From contig NZ_CAJYVU010000091.1 of the NCBI RefSeq assembly GCF_913778135.1, positions 1 to 59,842 on the forward strand: DNA of 59,842 nucleotides. The letters are read 5' to 3'. The stretch comes from an uncultured Sphingomonas sp. (GTDB taxonomy: Bacteria; Pseudomonadota; Alphaproteobacteria; Sphingomonadales; Sphingomonadaceae). Below the pieces are notes generated by a model. It searched no databases. It was not told the origin of the DNA and saw nothing but the letters and a program-made list of their open reading frames with translations. Positions 1 to 9,813 of the stretch are shown here, piece by piece; the first letter of the stretch is position 1, and every line of letters starts with the position of its first letter. A program made the position numbers and the translations under genes.

Positions 1-1
1 G

Positions 2-124
2 ATCGCCGATCCGGTCGATCAGCCGTGGGGCTGGCGCGAGGCGTCGCTCACCGATCCTGCGGGGAACGCGCTGCGCCTCTACACCGCGGGCGAGCAGCGC
101 CGCTTCCCACCGTGGCGGCTGTAA
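2..124 (+). CDS. VOC (glyoxalase/bleomycin-resistance fold) protein, C-terminal fragment
   Basis: Only the last 40 codons are present; the gene begins left of the window. The frame reads through to TAA at 122-124 and ends in a DPAGNALRLYTAG segment followed by PPWRL. A D-P-x-G-N-x-L-x-L/I-Y segment is characteristic of the last strand of VOC metal-dependent enzymes, where the family places its final metal-binding Glu; here the segment contains no acidic residue at the end of the strand. The stop codon overlaps the ATG of rnhB by one base (TAATG), so the two are probably translationally coupled. Substrate cannot be inferred from the tail. Confidence 0.7.
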   Translation: MADPVDQPWGWREASLTDPAGNALRLYTAGEQRRFPPWRL

Positions 125-777
125 TGCCGGGGCTCAAACACGAGAAGCTGTGCTTACCCCCGGTCGCGGGTGTCGACGAGGCGGGCAGGGGGCCGCTCGC
201 CGGTCCCGTCGTCGCCGCGGCCGTCGTGCTGCCGGCCAGGGGCATCCCGCGCGGTATCAACGATTCGAAGAAGCTGCCCGCGGTCGAGCGTCAGCGGCTG
301 CACGACCGGCTGCTGGACTGCGCGATCGTTGGCATCGGCGTGGTCGAGGCGGAAGAGATCGACCGGCTCAACATCTACTGGGCGACGATGAAGGCGATGA
401 CGCTCGCGGTCGATCAGGTGACGGCGCTGCTCGGCCGCGTGCCCGGCCACGTGCTGGTCGATGGCAACCGCCTGCCGCGCTGGAGCTATGCCGCAACGCC
501 GATCGTCGGCGGCGACGCGGTCAGCACATCCATCGCCGCCGCCTCGATCGTCGCCAAGCACACGCGCGACCGGATCATGATCGCGCACGCGGAGGCTTAC
601 CCGCATTACGGTTGGCATTCGAACAAGGGCTACGGCTGCGTCGCGCACCTGCGCGCGCTGCGCGAGCATGGTCCCGCACCGATTCATCGCCGCAGCTTCG
701 CACCCGTTGCGCAGGCCGAGCTGCCGTTCGCACGTCGCGGCGCGGCTGAGTCTTTCGGGCCACACCACAATAGCTAG
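124..777 (+). CDS. rnhB: Ribonuclease HII
   Basis: Endonuclease that cleaves the RNA strand of RNA-DNA hybrids and incises at single misincorporated ribonucleotides. The product is 217 residues, normal for the family. The N-terminal motif AGVDEAGRGPLAGP (Asp18, Glu19) carries the first catalytic acids, DSKKL follows at about 47-51, and VDGNRLP near 118 supplies the next Asp. An upstream in-frame extension to position 25 exists but overlaps the preceding VOC gene, so the ATG at 124 is preferred. The gene is followed by about 150 bases of regulatory DNA before ccrM. Confidence 0.95.
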   Translation: MPGLKHEKLCLPPVAGVDEAGRGPLAGPVVAAAVVLPARGIPRGINDSKKLPAVERQRLHDRLLDCAIVGIGVVEAEEIDRLNIYWATMKAMTLAVDQVTALLGRVPGHVLVDGNRLPRWSYAATPIVGGDAVSTSIAAASIVAKHTRDRIMIAHAEAYPHYGWHSNKGYGCVAHLRALREHGPAPIHRRSFAPVAQAELPFARRGAAESFGPHHNS

Positions 778-903
778 AGTCTGCGAGCACTCGCTTGACT
801 CAACATCTGGCCGCGGTCCGCTTCCGTTCCGCCGCGTTGACGAAGTCTCAACCATCTTCGTCAACAAAGTGTGCTTGACGGAGTCCTGCTTTCCCGCACG
901 ATA
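748..903 (+). promoter_or_regulatory. GANTC cluster and candidate ccrM promoter
   Basis: Four GANTC sites lie in this stretch: GAGTC at 748-752, GAGTC at 777-781, GACTC at 797-801 and GAGTC at 881-885. A fifth lies just inside ccrM at 980-984. A -35-like TTGACG at 875-880 abuts the last site, with ACGATA at 898-903 after a 17-base spacer as a weak -10. GANTC is the target of CcrM itself. In Caulobacter, promoters carrying GANTC sites near -10/-35 are activated by GcrA in a methylation-dependent way, and the ccrM leader contains GANTC sites. The promoter assignment here is inference. Confidence 0.5.
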
Positions 904-904
904 G

Positions 905-2059
<1,155 letters not shown>

Positions 2060-2068
2060 AGATCCGCG

Positions 2069-3115
2069 ATGCACCTGCGCCCGGTACAGTTCGTCGACAC
2101 CCCCGCTGCACACGACGACGGCGAGGTCGCGCGGCTCGCGGGCGGGATGCAGTGGTTTGGCGCCTATGAGGTGCTCGACGCTGGGCGGCGCTTCACCGTG
2201 CCGGTGTCTGAAGTTGGCAAACTGGGTGACCGCGCCGCGACGCTCCACGCGCGCGTCACCGCGCCGCGGCCGGCGTGGCAGCTTGGGTCTCGCACGCTGC
2301 GCTTCGACCAGCCGCAGGTCGCCGGCATCCTGAACGTTACCCCCGACAGCTTCTCCGACGGCGGCGCGCGCGTCGATGATCCCGCGGCTGCTGCGGCGGC
2401 CGGCGTCGCGATGGCGGGGGCGGGCGCGGCGCTGGTCGACGTCGGCGGCGAATCGACGCGGCCAGGTGCCGCACTGGTGTGGGAAGAGGACGAGGCGCGG
2501 CGTGTCACGCCCGTCGTCGAGCGGCTTGCCAGCGCGGGCGTGCTCGTCTCGATCGACACGCGCAAGGCGGTGGTGATGGAGGCCGCACTCGCGGCGGGTG
2601 CGGCCATCGTCAACGATGTCGCGGCCTTGTTGTGGGACGATCGCGCGATCGAGGTCGTTGCGCGCAGCGGTGCGCCCGTCATCCTGATGCACTCGCCCGA
2701 TCCGAAATCGGGTCCGCACGGTGGGCCGGGCTACGCCAATGTCGTGACGGAGGTGTTCGACTGGCTGGAGGCGCGCGTCGACGCGGTGGTGGCAGGCGGC
2801 GTCGATCGTGCGCGGATCATGGTCGATCCCGGCGTCGGTTTCGGCAAGTCGCTGTCGGACAATCTCGCGCTCCTCAACAACCTGACCATCTTCCACGCGC
2901 TCGGTTGCCCGATCATGCTGGGTGCCAGCCGCAAGCGGCTGATCGGCGCACTGTCGAACGAGGCGCCGGTGGCCGAACGGCTGGGCGGATCAGTCGCGCT
3001 CGCGTTAAAGGGGGCGGAAGCCGGCGTGCAATTGTTGCGCGTCCACGATGTGGCGGAAACGGTGCAGGCGCTGCGCGTCTGGCGGGGCCTGCGCGACCGC
3101 GCGCTCGTCAGCTAG
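2069..3115 (+). CDS. folP: Dihydropteroate synthase
   Basis: Condenses 6-hydroxymethyl-dihydropterin diphosphate with p-aminobenzoate in folate synthesis; the sulfonamide target. The conserved loops are all visible: GILNVTPDSFSDGG, GGESTRPGA, SIDTRKA, DPGVGFGKS and GASRKR. The protein is 348 residues against about 270-285 for most bacterial FolP, because roughly 85 residues precede the TIM barrel. That N-terminal part has no motif I recognise. The ATG lies nine bases after ccrM with only a weak ribosome site (GAGATC), so co-transcription and coupling with ccrM are likely. Confidence 0.93.
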   Translation: MHLRPVQFVDTPAAHDDGEVARLAGGMQWFGAYEVLDAGRRFTVPVSEVGKLGDRAATLHARVTAPRPAWQLGSRTLRFDQPQVAGILNVTPDSFSDGGARVDDPAAAAAAGVAMAGAGAALVDVGGESTRPGAALVWEEDEARRVTPVVERLASAGVLVSIDTRKAVVMEAALAAGAAIVNDVAALLWDDRAIEVVARSGAPVILMHSPDPKSGPHGGPGYANVVTEVFDWLEARVDAVVAGGVDRARIMVDPGVGFGKSLSDNLALLNNLTIFHALGCPIMLGASRKRLIGALSNEAPVAERLGGSVALALKGAEAGVQLLRVHDVAETVQALRVWRGLRDRALVS

Positions 3116-3249
3116 CCGGCCACACAAGTTGGCTGCGGTCTTGCCGCCTGGTTGTCGCTTTCCGATCGGGCCGTTTCAATACGTTTCTGCGAGCGTCCAA
3201 CGGCAATAAGCATGCATCCGATTGCGCGTCCGCCGGTTATGGGCGCGTC

Positions 3250-4134
3250 ATGATCGTCACCTCCGTTCCCCGCGCCAAGCAGATCTTCCGTGAAGTCTGG
3301 AAACCGCTCACCGTCCTGTTCATCTGGGACGTGATCGTCACGATCATCTACATGCGCTTTCCTTTCCGCGCGCCGTCGCTGCCGTTGACGCTGTTCGGTT
3401 CAGTGCTGGCGCTGTTCCTCGGCTTCCGCGTCAACTCCGCCTACGACCGCTGGTGGGAGGCGCGCACGCTTTGGGGCGCGATGATTAACGCGTCGCGCAA
3501 TATCGCGCGTGCGGCGCGCAACTTCCTGCCCGACCCGCAAGCGCGTGACATGATCCGCACGATCGTCCTGCGCCAGATCGCCTACGTCAACGCGCTGCGT
3601 TGCCAGCTGCGCAAGCAGCCGGTCGACGAGGTCGTGCTGAAATATCTTTCGGAGGACGAGGCGCATCCTTCGCTCAAGCGGACCAACGTTGCCAACGGCC
3701 TGCTCGACGGCACCGGTCGCCGCATCGACATCGCGCGGCAGAACGGCTGGATCGACACCATCCAGCAGACGCAGATGGAGGCGGTACTGGTCGACATCGC
3801 CAATGCGCAGGGCGGCATGGAGCGGATCAAGAACACGCCGCTACCGAACCAGTACCGCTTTCTGCCGACGCTGTTCACACACGTCTTCGCGATCCTGCTG
3901 CCGATCGGGCTGGTCGAGACGCTCGGCTACGCGACCCCGCTCGGCTCGACAGTGGCGAGCCTCATGTTCCTGGCCGTGCTCGCGATCGGTGAGGATCTGG
4001 TCGATCCGTTCGCCAACACCGTTCACGACGTGCCGCTGACGGGCATGTGCCGCACGATCGAGATCGACCTGCTGCAATCGATCGGCGACGAGGCGCCCAA
4101 GCCGCTCCAGCCCGAGAAGGGCGTGCTCTGGTAA
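3250..4134 (+). CDS. Bestrophin-family (UPF0187/YneE-like) membrane protein
   Basis: Predicted 294-residue inner-membrane anion channel of the bestrophin family. Visible features are two N-terminal hydrophobic segments (around residues 20-35 and 45-62), the conserved FRVNSAYDRWWEAR stretch after the second one, and a later hydrophobic pair around 210-250 followed by GEDLVDPFANT, which resembles the family's acidic loop. The frame is open far upstream through folP, but homology begins at MIVTSVPRAK, so the ATG at 3250 is chosen. Bacterial homologues form pentameric channels; substrate and role here are unknown. It ends one base before the convergent SDR gene. Confidence 0.85.
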   Translation: MIVTSVPRAKQIFREVWKPLTVLFIWDVIVTIIYMRFPFRAPSLPLTLFGSVLALFLGFRVNSAYDRWWEARTLWGAMINASRNIARAARNFLPDPQARDMIRTIVLRQIAYVNALRCQLRKQPVDEVVLKYLSEDEAHPSLKRTNVANGLLDGTGRRIDIARQNGWIDTIQQTQMEAVLVDIANAQGGMERIKNTPLPNQYRFLPTLFTHVFAILLPIGLVETLGYATPLGSTVASLMFLAVLAIGEDLVDPFANTVHDVPLTGMCRTIEIDLLQSIGDEAPKPLQPEKGVLW

Positions 4135-4135
4135 G

Positions 4136-4876
4136 CTAGAGCGTGTAGCCGCCGTCGCACACCAATGTCGCGCCGGTGATCAGCGCCGCGGCGTCGAACA
4201 GCAGGAAGGCGACCTGCGCCGCGATCTCCTCAGGCTTCGCATAGCGGCCAAGCGGAGTCGCCATCGCCGCCAGCTCCGCGAAGGCTGCATCGCGCCCGAT
4301 CTCGGCGGCGCGGTCCGCGAACATCGGCACCGCGTCCCACACCGGTGTCTCGACGCCCGCTGGTGCGACCGCGTTGACGCGGATACGATCGGGCGCTCCT
4401 TCCTTGGCCGCGACCTTGACCAGGTGGAGCAACGCCGCCTTCGACGCGCCGTACGCGGACACACCCGCCTCGGGCTTGATTCCAGCGGCCGAACTGGTCG
4501 CGACGATCGCCCCGCCCGTATCCTTCATCGCACGCATCGCGGCACGCAGCGTCAGGAACGCGCCATCGAGATTTACCGAGACGATCTGCTGCCACTCGGC
4601 AAGCGACAGGTCGGTGATCGCACCCGCGCCAGCCACCCCCGCGTTGACCACCGCCGCGTCGATCCCGGCGAGCAGCGGCGCCGCGCGGTCCCATAGTGCC
4701 TCGTCACGCACATCGCCGGCGATGCGATCGATCGCAACAGGCAGATCGACCCGCGCCAGCGCGGCATCATCGCGGTCGACCAGCACCAGCCGCTCCGCGC
4801 CGTGCGACGCGAAATGCTGCGCGCAGGCGAGCCCGATGCCGGAGCCTGCGCCGGTGATGAGGATGTGCCTGGCCAT
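4136..4876 (-). CDS. SDR-family oxidoreductase
   Basis: Classical short-chain dehydrogenase/reductase of 246 residues with a Rossmann fold. The dinucleotide motif TGAGSGIG is near the N-terminus, VVNAGVAG (NNAG-type) near residue 80, and the catalytic YGASK around residue 143 after the serine segment TSSAAG. Asp in LVDRD after the second strand favours NAD(H). The C-terminus ends in ITGATLVCDGGYTL, typical of the family. It is 21 bases downstream of the sigma-54 regulator on the same strand and may share its transcript. Substrate unknown. Confidence 0.88.
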   Translation of the reverse strand: MARHILITGAGSGIGLACAQHFASHGAERLVLVDRDDAALARVDLPVAIDRIAGDVRDEALWDRAAPLLAGIDAAVVNAGVAGAGAITDLSLAEWQQIVSVNLDGAFLTLRAAMRAMKDTGGAIVATSSAAGIKPEAGVSAYGASKAALLHLVKVAAKEGAPDRIRVNAVAPAGVETPVWDAVPMFADRAAEIGRDAAFAELAAMATPLGRYAKPEEIAAQVAFLLFDAAALITGATLVCDGGYTL

Positions 4877-4897
4877 GCCGACGATCCTAGCAGCCGG

Positions 4898-6313
4898 TCA
4901 CGCCGCACTGTCGATCCCCAATTCGCTCAACTTGCGGTACAAGGTCGACCGCCCGATCCCCAATCTCCGCGCGACCTCGGTCATCCGCCCGCGATAATGC
5001 CCGATCGCTAGGCGGATTACGTCGGCCTCAATCTGCTCAAGCGGGCGCAGATTGCCATCGGCCAGGAACAGCGTCACGCCGCCCGATTGCGCGACCGGCT
5101 TGGTCCCGCGCATCGCGCGCCCGCCCAGTTGCGCGATCTGTGGGAAGTCGGCGCGGGTCAGCGCGTCGCCCTCGCACAGCACCGCGGCGCGGAACAGCGC
5201 GTCCTGCAACTGCCGCACGTTGCCTGGCCAGTGATAATCGACCAGCAGCGCCAGCGCATCGTCGGTGATCCCCAGTTCGCGCAAGCCCGGCTGCCCGGCT
5301 ATCCGCGCGAGCAGGTGGCGTGACAGCGCGGGGATGTCGCCCGGCCGCGCGCGCAGCGGCGGGATCGCGACCTGCACGGCGTTCAGCCGGTAGAACAGGT
5401 CCTCGCGCATCCGCTCGGCCTCGACCTCCTCGGCCAGATTCTTGTCGCTCGCCGCCAGCACGCGCACGTCGACCTCGCGCGGGTGGCGCGCGCCGATCGG
5501 GTGGACCTCACCGGTTTGCAGCACGTGAAGCAGCTTTGCCTGTGCGTCGAGCGGGATGGCGTCGACATGGTCGAGGAACACCGTGCCGCCGTCCGCCTCG
5601 ACCAACTTGCCGATCTTGCGTTCGAACGCGCCGGTGAACGCGCCTTTCTCGTGCCCGAACAGCTCGCTCTCGATCAGATTGGCAGGCAGTGCGCCGCAGT
5701 CGATCGTCACCATCGGCGTGCGGGCACGCGGGGACGCGTTGTGGATCGCCTCCGCCACCACTTCCTTGCCGACGCCCGCCTCACCCTCGATCAGCACGCA
5801 GACACGCGCGCGCGCCGCCTTGGCCGCGATGGCGAGCGCGGCGCGGAATTCGGGCGCGGAGCCGACGATCTCGTCGAAACCGAGCATCGCGGGGATCTTC
5901 TCGGTCAAAGGGCGCAGCTCGCCGGTCGCGCTGCCGGCAACTGCCGCGTCGAGTGCCTGGAGCAGCCGCTCGGGCGCGAGCGGCTTGACCAGGAAGTCGG
6001 TCGCGCCCGCGCGCATCGCCGATACGGCGTGCGCGACCGATCCGTTCGCGGTCAGCATCAGGATCGGCAACGACGGGCGATTGGCGCGCAGCTCCGCGAT
6101 CAGCGCGGCGGCTGCGGCATCGTCCGACCAGTGATCGAGCAGGATCGCGTCGAGCTGCATGCCCTCGTGCGTGCCCAGCATCGCCAGCGCCATCTCACCG
6201 TCGTTCGCGAACAAGGTGCGCCATCCGCCGCGCGCGGCCAGCGCCGCGACCAGCCGCCGCTGCGCCGGTTCCTCATCGATCAGCATCAATAGGCGCTGCC
6301 CGTTGCGCGTCAT
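4898..6313 (-). CDS. Sigma-54-dependent response regulator (NtrC type), orphan
   Basis: 471-residue enhancer-binding transcription factor. Order: an N-terminal receiver domain (phospho-acceptor Asp in AILLDHW, Lys in FLVKPLAP), a central AAA+ domain with Walker A GEAGVGKE, the sigma-54 contact loop GAFTGA and Walker-B-like TVFLDHVD, then a C-terminal Fis-type helix-turn-helix (RRLGIGRSTLYRKL). The ATG at 6313 has a GAGAGA ribosome site; an in-frame ATG at 6343 is possible but lacks one. No histidine kinase gene adjoins it, so its partner is elsewhere. It is divergent from the oxidase/transhydrogenase cluster. Confidence 0.92.
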   Translation of the reverse strand: MTRNGQRLLMLIDEEPAQRRLVAALAARGGWRTLFANDGEMALAMLGTHEGMQLDAILLDHWSDDAAAAALIAELRANRPSLPILMLTANGSVAHAVSAMRAGATDFLVKPLAPERLLQALDAAVAGSATGELRPLTEKIPAMLGFDEIVGSAPEFRAALAIAAKAARARVCVLIEGEAGVGKEVVAEAIHNASPRARTPMVTIDCGALPANLIESELFGHEKGAFTGAFERKIGKLVEADGGTVFLDHVDAIPLDAQAKLLHVLQTGEVHPIGARHPREVDVRVLAASDKNLAEEVEAERMREDLFYRLNAVQVAIPPLRARPGDIPALSRHLLARIAGQPGLRELGITDDALALLVDYHWPGNVRQLQDALFRAAVLCEGDALTRADFPQIAQLGGRAMRGTKPVAQSGGVTLFLADGNLRPLEQIEADVIRLAIGHYRGRMTEVARRLGIGRSTLYRKLSELGIDSAA

Positions 6314-6482
6314 TCTCTCGTCCCCGACCGGTTTTTCGAGCATGTAAATAGCGTAATGGAGTAAAGCTGAGCTTAAACCGTCCCATGATTAGACATGCCG
6401 GCGCGCGCAGATCGCCCGTTGCCAGCGCGCGTAGGCGTGCATAGGGTCGGACCTGAAACGACATCGTTAGAAGAGGACCCTC

Positions 6483-6608
6483 ATGGCTGCCCTACCCTCG
6501 GAGATGAAGGCGCGCGTCTCGACCTACGATCGCGTAATCGGGATGCTGAAATGGGGCGCGGTGGCGTGTTTCATCATCGCCTTCTTCGTCATCTGGCTGA
6601 TCGCCTGA
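6483..6608 (+). CDS. aa3-type cytochrome c oxidase subunit IV (alphaproteobacterial small subunit)
   Basis: A 41-codon gene, easily missed. The product has a short polar N-terminus (MAALPSEMKARVSTYDR) and one C-terminal transmembrane helix ending in FVIWLIA. This matches the small single-helix subunit IV of alphaproteobacterial aa3 oxidases (the COX4_pro_2 family). A GAGGACC ribosome site precedes the ATG. It lies four bases upstream of pntAA, so an oxidase peptide and the proton-translocating transhydrogenase appear to share a transcript. No other oxidase subunit gene is nearby. Confidence 0.8.
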   Translation: MAALPSEMKARVSTYDRVIGMLKWGAVACFIIAFFVIWLIA

Positions 6609-6612
6609 CGCG

Positions 6613-7737
6613 ATGAAGATCGCGGTCCTGGCCGAGGGGGCGGACGGCGAGCGCCGCGTTGCTGCGACGCCGGAGACGGTGAAGAAGTTCGCCGCTTTGG
6701 GCGCCGAGGTTGCGGTAGAGGCGGGGGCTGGTGCGCGGGCGTCCTATGCCGACGACGACTATGCCGCGGCGGGTGCGATCGTCGGCGATCGCACGGCCAC
6801 GGTCGCGGGTGCGGACATCCTGCTCGGCGTACAGGGCCCCAACGTCGCGACGATCGCGGGCGCGGCACCCGGCGCGTGGATCGTCGCCGGCCTCAATCCC
6901 TTTGGTGAGCGCGCGCGGGTCGAGAGCTACGCCGATGCGGGGTTCGAGGCGCTGGCGATGGAGTTCATGCCGCGCATCACGCGCGCGCAGTCGATGGACA
7001 TCCTGTCGTCGCAGTCGAACCTGGCAGGATACAAGGCGGTGCTCGACGCCGCGGCGGAATATGGCCGGGCCTTTCCGATGATGATGACCGCGGCGGGCAC
7101 GGTCAGCGCCGCCAAGGTGTTCGTGATGGGGGTCGGCGTTGCTGGCTTGCAGGCAATCGCGACCGCCCGTCGTCTGGGTGCGCAGGTGTCGGCGACCGAC
7201 GTTCGTTCGGCCACGCGCGAGCAGATCCAGTCGCTCGGCGCCAAGCCGATCTTCGTCGAGCATGTGAAAGGCATCGAGGGCGAAGGTTCGGGCGGCTACG
7301 CCGGGGAAATGTCGCCCGAGTATCAGGCGGCGCAGGCCGAGCTCGTCTCCGCGCACATCGCGAAACAGGACATCGTCATTACCACCGCGCTGATCCCTGG
7401 TCGGGCGGCGCCACGGCTCGTCAGCGATGCGCAGCTGGCGACGATGCGGCCCGGCAGCGTTATCGTCGACCTCGCGGTCGAGCAGGGTGGCAATGTCGAG
7501 GGCGCGGTCGCGGGCGAGATCGTGACGCGCCACGGTGTGAAGATCATCGGCCACCGGAACGTCGCCGGCCGGCTCGCCACCGACGCATCGGCGCTATTCG
7601 CGCGCAACCTGTACAATTTCCTCTCGACCTTCTGGGACAAGGAGCAGGGGCGCCCGGTGCTCGACGAGGAAATCGGCGACGCGGTGCGGCTGACCAAGGG
7701 CGGGCAGATCGTGAACCAGCGGCTTCTCGGTGCGTGA
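6613..7737 (+). CDS. pntAA: NAD(P) transhydrogenase subunit alpha, part 1
   Basis: NAD(H)-binding domain I of the proton-translocating transhydrogenase, which makes NADPH from NADH at the expense of the proton gradient. 374 residues, cytoplasmic, lacking the membrane helices of the long E. coli PntA; those are on the separate pntAB, the split arrangement usual in Alphaproteobacteria. The N-terminus MKIAVLAEG and the dinucleotide motif VMGVGVAGLQA are visible, with RSQSNLAGY-like text (SSQSNLAGYKAV) before it. The ATG is four bases after the oxidase peptide. Confidence 0.95.
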   Translation: MKIAVLAEGADGERRVAATPETVKKFAALGAEVAVEAGAGARASYADDDYAAAGAIVGDRTATVAGADILLGVQGPNVATIAGAAPGAWIVAGLNPFGERARVESYADAGFEALAMEFMPRITRAQSMDILSSQSNLAGYKAVLDAAAEYGRAFPMMMTAAGTVSAAKVFVMGVGVAGLQAIATARRLGAQVSATDVRSATREQIQSLGAKPIFVEHVKGIEGEGSGGYAGEMSPEYQAAQAELVSAHIAKQDIVITTALIPGRAAPRLVSDAQLATMRPGSVIVDLAVEQGGNVEGAVAGEIVTRHGVKIIGHRNVAGRLATDASALFARNLYNFLSTFWDKEQGRPVLDEEIGDAVRLTKGGQIVNQRLLGA

Positions 7738-7868
7738 CCCGCGCTGCCCTACATGCGCGCCACGCTGCATGGCGGATGCACGGGCCGATGGTCACGGTTC
7801 CTCGCGCGCACATGCGTTGGGGTGTGACCTTTGTGACTTTCCGGCGCTAACCATTCGGGGGTGAGAAG

Positions 7869-8168
7869 ATGGACTTCGTTGCGATCCTGTCGATCTTCGT
7901 GCTGGCGTGTTTCGTCGGCTATTACGTCGTCTGGTCGGTGACGCCCGCGCTGCACACGCCGTTGATGGCGGTGACCAACGCAATCTCCTCGGTCATCATC
8001 GTCGGCGCGCTGATCGCGAGTGCCGCGGCGGGGAGCACGGGCTCCAAGTGGCTGGGGCTTCTGGGTGTCGTGCTCGCCAGCATCAACATCTTCGGCGGAT
8101 TCGCGGTCACCAGCCGAATGCTGGCGATGTACAAGAAAAAGGAGCGGCCCGCGGTCGCCAAGCACTGA
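7869..8168 (+). CDS. pntAB: NAD(P) transhydrogenase subunit alpha, part 2
   Basis: 99-residue membrane part of the alpha subunit. It contains the conserved VTPALHTPLMAVTNAISSV segment and three to four hydrophobic helices that contribute to the proton channel together with PntB. A GGGGGTGAG ribosome site precedes the ATG. It is separated from pntAA by 131 bases in which no gene or clear terminator is visible, and from pntB by 58 bases. Confidence 0.93.
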   Translation: MDFVAILSIFVLACFVGYYVVWSVTPALHTPLMAVTNAISSVIIVGALIASAAAGSTGSKWLGLLGVVLASINIFGGFAVTSRMLAMYKKKERPAVAKH

Positions 8169-8226
8169 CACGCGCCGCCCGCGACCACGCGGTCGGGTGA
8201 CGGAATAATCGGGGGAGCAAGGGCAA

Positions 8227-9723
8227 GTGGAACAGGTCGCGGTCAATCCCTGGGTGGCGCTCGCCTACCTCGTCTCGGGCGTGTGCTTCATCCTGGCGCT
8301 GCGTGGCCTCTCCAGCCCGACGACCAGCCAGCGGGGTAACCGCTACGGCATGATCGGAATGGGCGTAGCGGTCGTGACCACGCTTCTGACGCACGTTCCC
8401 ACAGTGTCGCTGATCGTCGAAGGTGACGATTACGCGGCGATCTTCTCGCGCGTCGACAAGTCGGCGGTGTTCGAGATTCTCGCCGCCATCGGTGTCGGCG
8501 CTGCGATCGGCATCGTCACCGCGCGCCGGATCGCGATGACCGCGATGCCGCAGCTCGTCGCCGCCTTCCACAGCCTCGTGGGTATGGCCGCGGTGCTCGT
8601 CGCGGTCGCCGCGTATCTCAACCCGGTCGCGTTCGGGATCGCCGATGTCGTGACCCCGCTGATCGGGCAGCCGTTCGCGGTCATTCACGCGCTCAGCCGG
8701 ATCGAGATGATCTTAGGGGTAGCGATCGGTGCGATTACCTTCTCGGGTTCGGTGATCGCCTTCCTCAAGCTCAACGGCAACATGGGTGGCGCGCCGATCC
8801 TGCTGCCCGCGCGCCACGCGATCAACCTCGGCGTTGGCCTCGCCATCGCGTGGTTCGCGTTCCATTTCTGGCTGACGCAGTCGCCGTTCGACTTCTGGCT
8901 CGTCGTGCTTTTAAGTTTCGCGATCGGTTTCCTGCTGATCGTGCCGATCGGCGGCGCGGACATGCCGGTCGTCGTCTCGATGCTCAACAGCTACTCGGGC
9001 TGGGCGGCGGCGGCGATGGGGTTCACACTCCACAACACCGCGATGATCATTACCGGCGCGCTGGTAGGCAGCTCGGGCGCGATCCTGAGCTACATCATGT
9101 GTCGCGCGATGAACCGTTCCTTCATCAGCGTGATCGCGGGCGGCTTCGGCCAGAGCGCCGAGGCGGGCAGTGGCGGCGGCGCCAAGGTCGATCGCCCTTG
9201 GAAGCGTGGCTCAGCCGAGGATGCGGCCTTTCTGATGAGCCAGGCCGAACAGGTCATCATCGTACCCGGCTACGGCATGGCGGTGGCGCAGGCGCAGCAC
9301 GTGCTGCGCGAGATGGCGGACAAGCTCAAGGAACACGGCGTCCGCGTTAAATACGCGATCCACCCGGTCGCGGGTCGTATGCCCGGCCACATGAATGTCC
9401 TGCTCGCCGAGGCGAACGTGCCATATGACGAGGTGTTCGAGCTTGAGGACATAAACTCCGAGTTCGCACAGACCGACGTGGCGTTCGTCATCGGCGCGAA
9501 CGACGTAACCAACCCGGCAGCGAAGATCGACAAGACCTCGCCGATCTACGGCATGCCCGTGCTCGACGTGGAAAAGGCCAAGACCGTGTTGTTCGTCAAG
9601 CGCAGCATGGGCGGCGTCGGCTACGCCGGCGTCGACAACGACGTCTTCTACATGGACAACACCATGATGCTGCTCGCCGACGCGAAGAAGATGGTCGAGG
9701 AGATCGTGAAGTCGCTTGACTGA
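8227..9723 (+). CDS. pntB: NAD(P) transhydrogenase subunit beta
   Basis: 498-residue beta subunit. The N-terminal two thirds contain about eight to nine hydrophobic helices (channel domain II), followed by a glycine-rich linker near residues 315-325 and the cytosolic NADPH-binding domain III with VPGYGMAVAQAQ and the IGANDVTNPAA segment. It starts at GTG (8227) after a purine-rich GGGGGAGCAAGGGC stretch. With pntAA and pntAB it completes the enzyme. Confidence 0.95.
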   Translation: MEQVAVNPWVALAYLVSGVCFILALRGLSSPTTSQRGNRYGMIGMGVAVVTTLLTHVPTVSLIVEGDDYAAIFSRVDKSAVFEILAAIGVGAAIGIVTARRIAMTAMPQLVAAFHSLVGMAAVLVAVAAYLNPVAFGIADVVTPLIGQPFAVIHALSRIEMILGVAIGAITFSGSVIAFLKLNGNMGGAPILLPARHAINLGVGLAIAWFAFHFWLTQSPFDFWLVVLLSFAIGFLLIVPIGGADMPVVVSMLNSYSGWAAAAMGFTLHNTAMIITGALVGSSGAILSYIMCRAMNRSFISVIAGGFGQSAEAGSGGGAKVDRPWKRGSAEDAAFLMSQAEQVIIVPGYGMAVAQAQHVLREMADKLKEHGVRVKYAIHPVAGRMPGHMNVLLAEANVPYDEVFELEDINSEFAQTDVAFVIGANDVTNPAAKIDKTSPIYGMPVLDVEKAKTVLFVKRSMGGVGYAGVDNDVFYMDNTMMLLADAKKMVEEIVKSLD

Positions 9724-9813
9724 CGATTTGCTCCATTATGGCGGCTTTCTGCGCGTGATGGAGCGTTTCGCGTTACCTTGGTGTCATCGTCACGGATCAC
9801 GGGAGGTCAGGAC

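Noticed and set aside
2479..3249. 257-codon N-terminal extension of the bestrophin-like frame
   Set aside because: It overlaps folP in another frame and has no homology-like text; membrane-protein homology starts at 3250.
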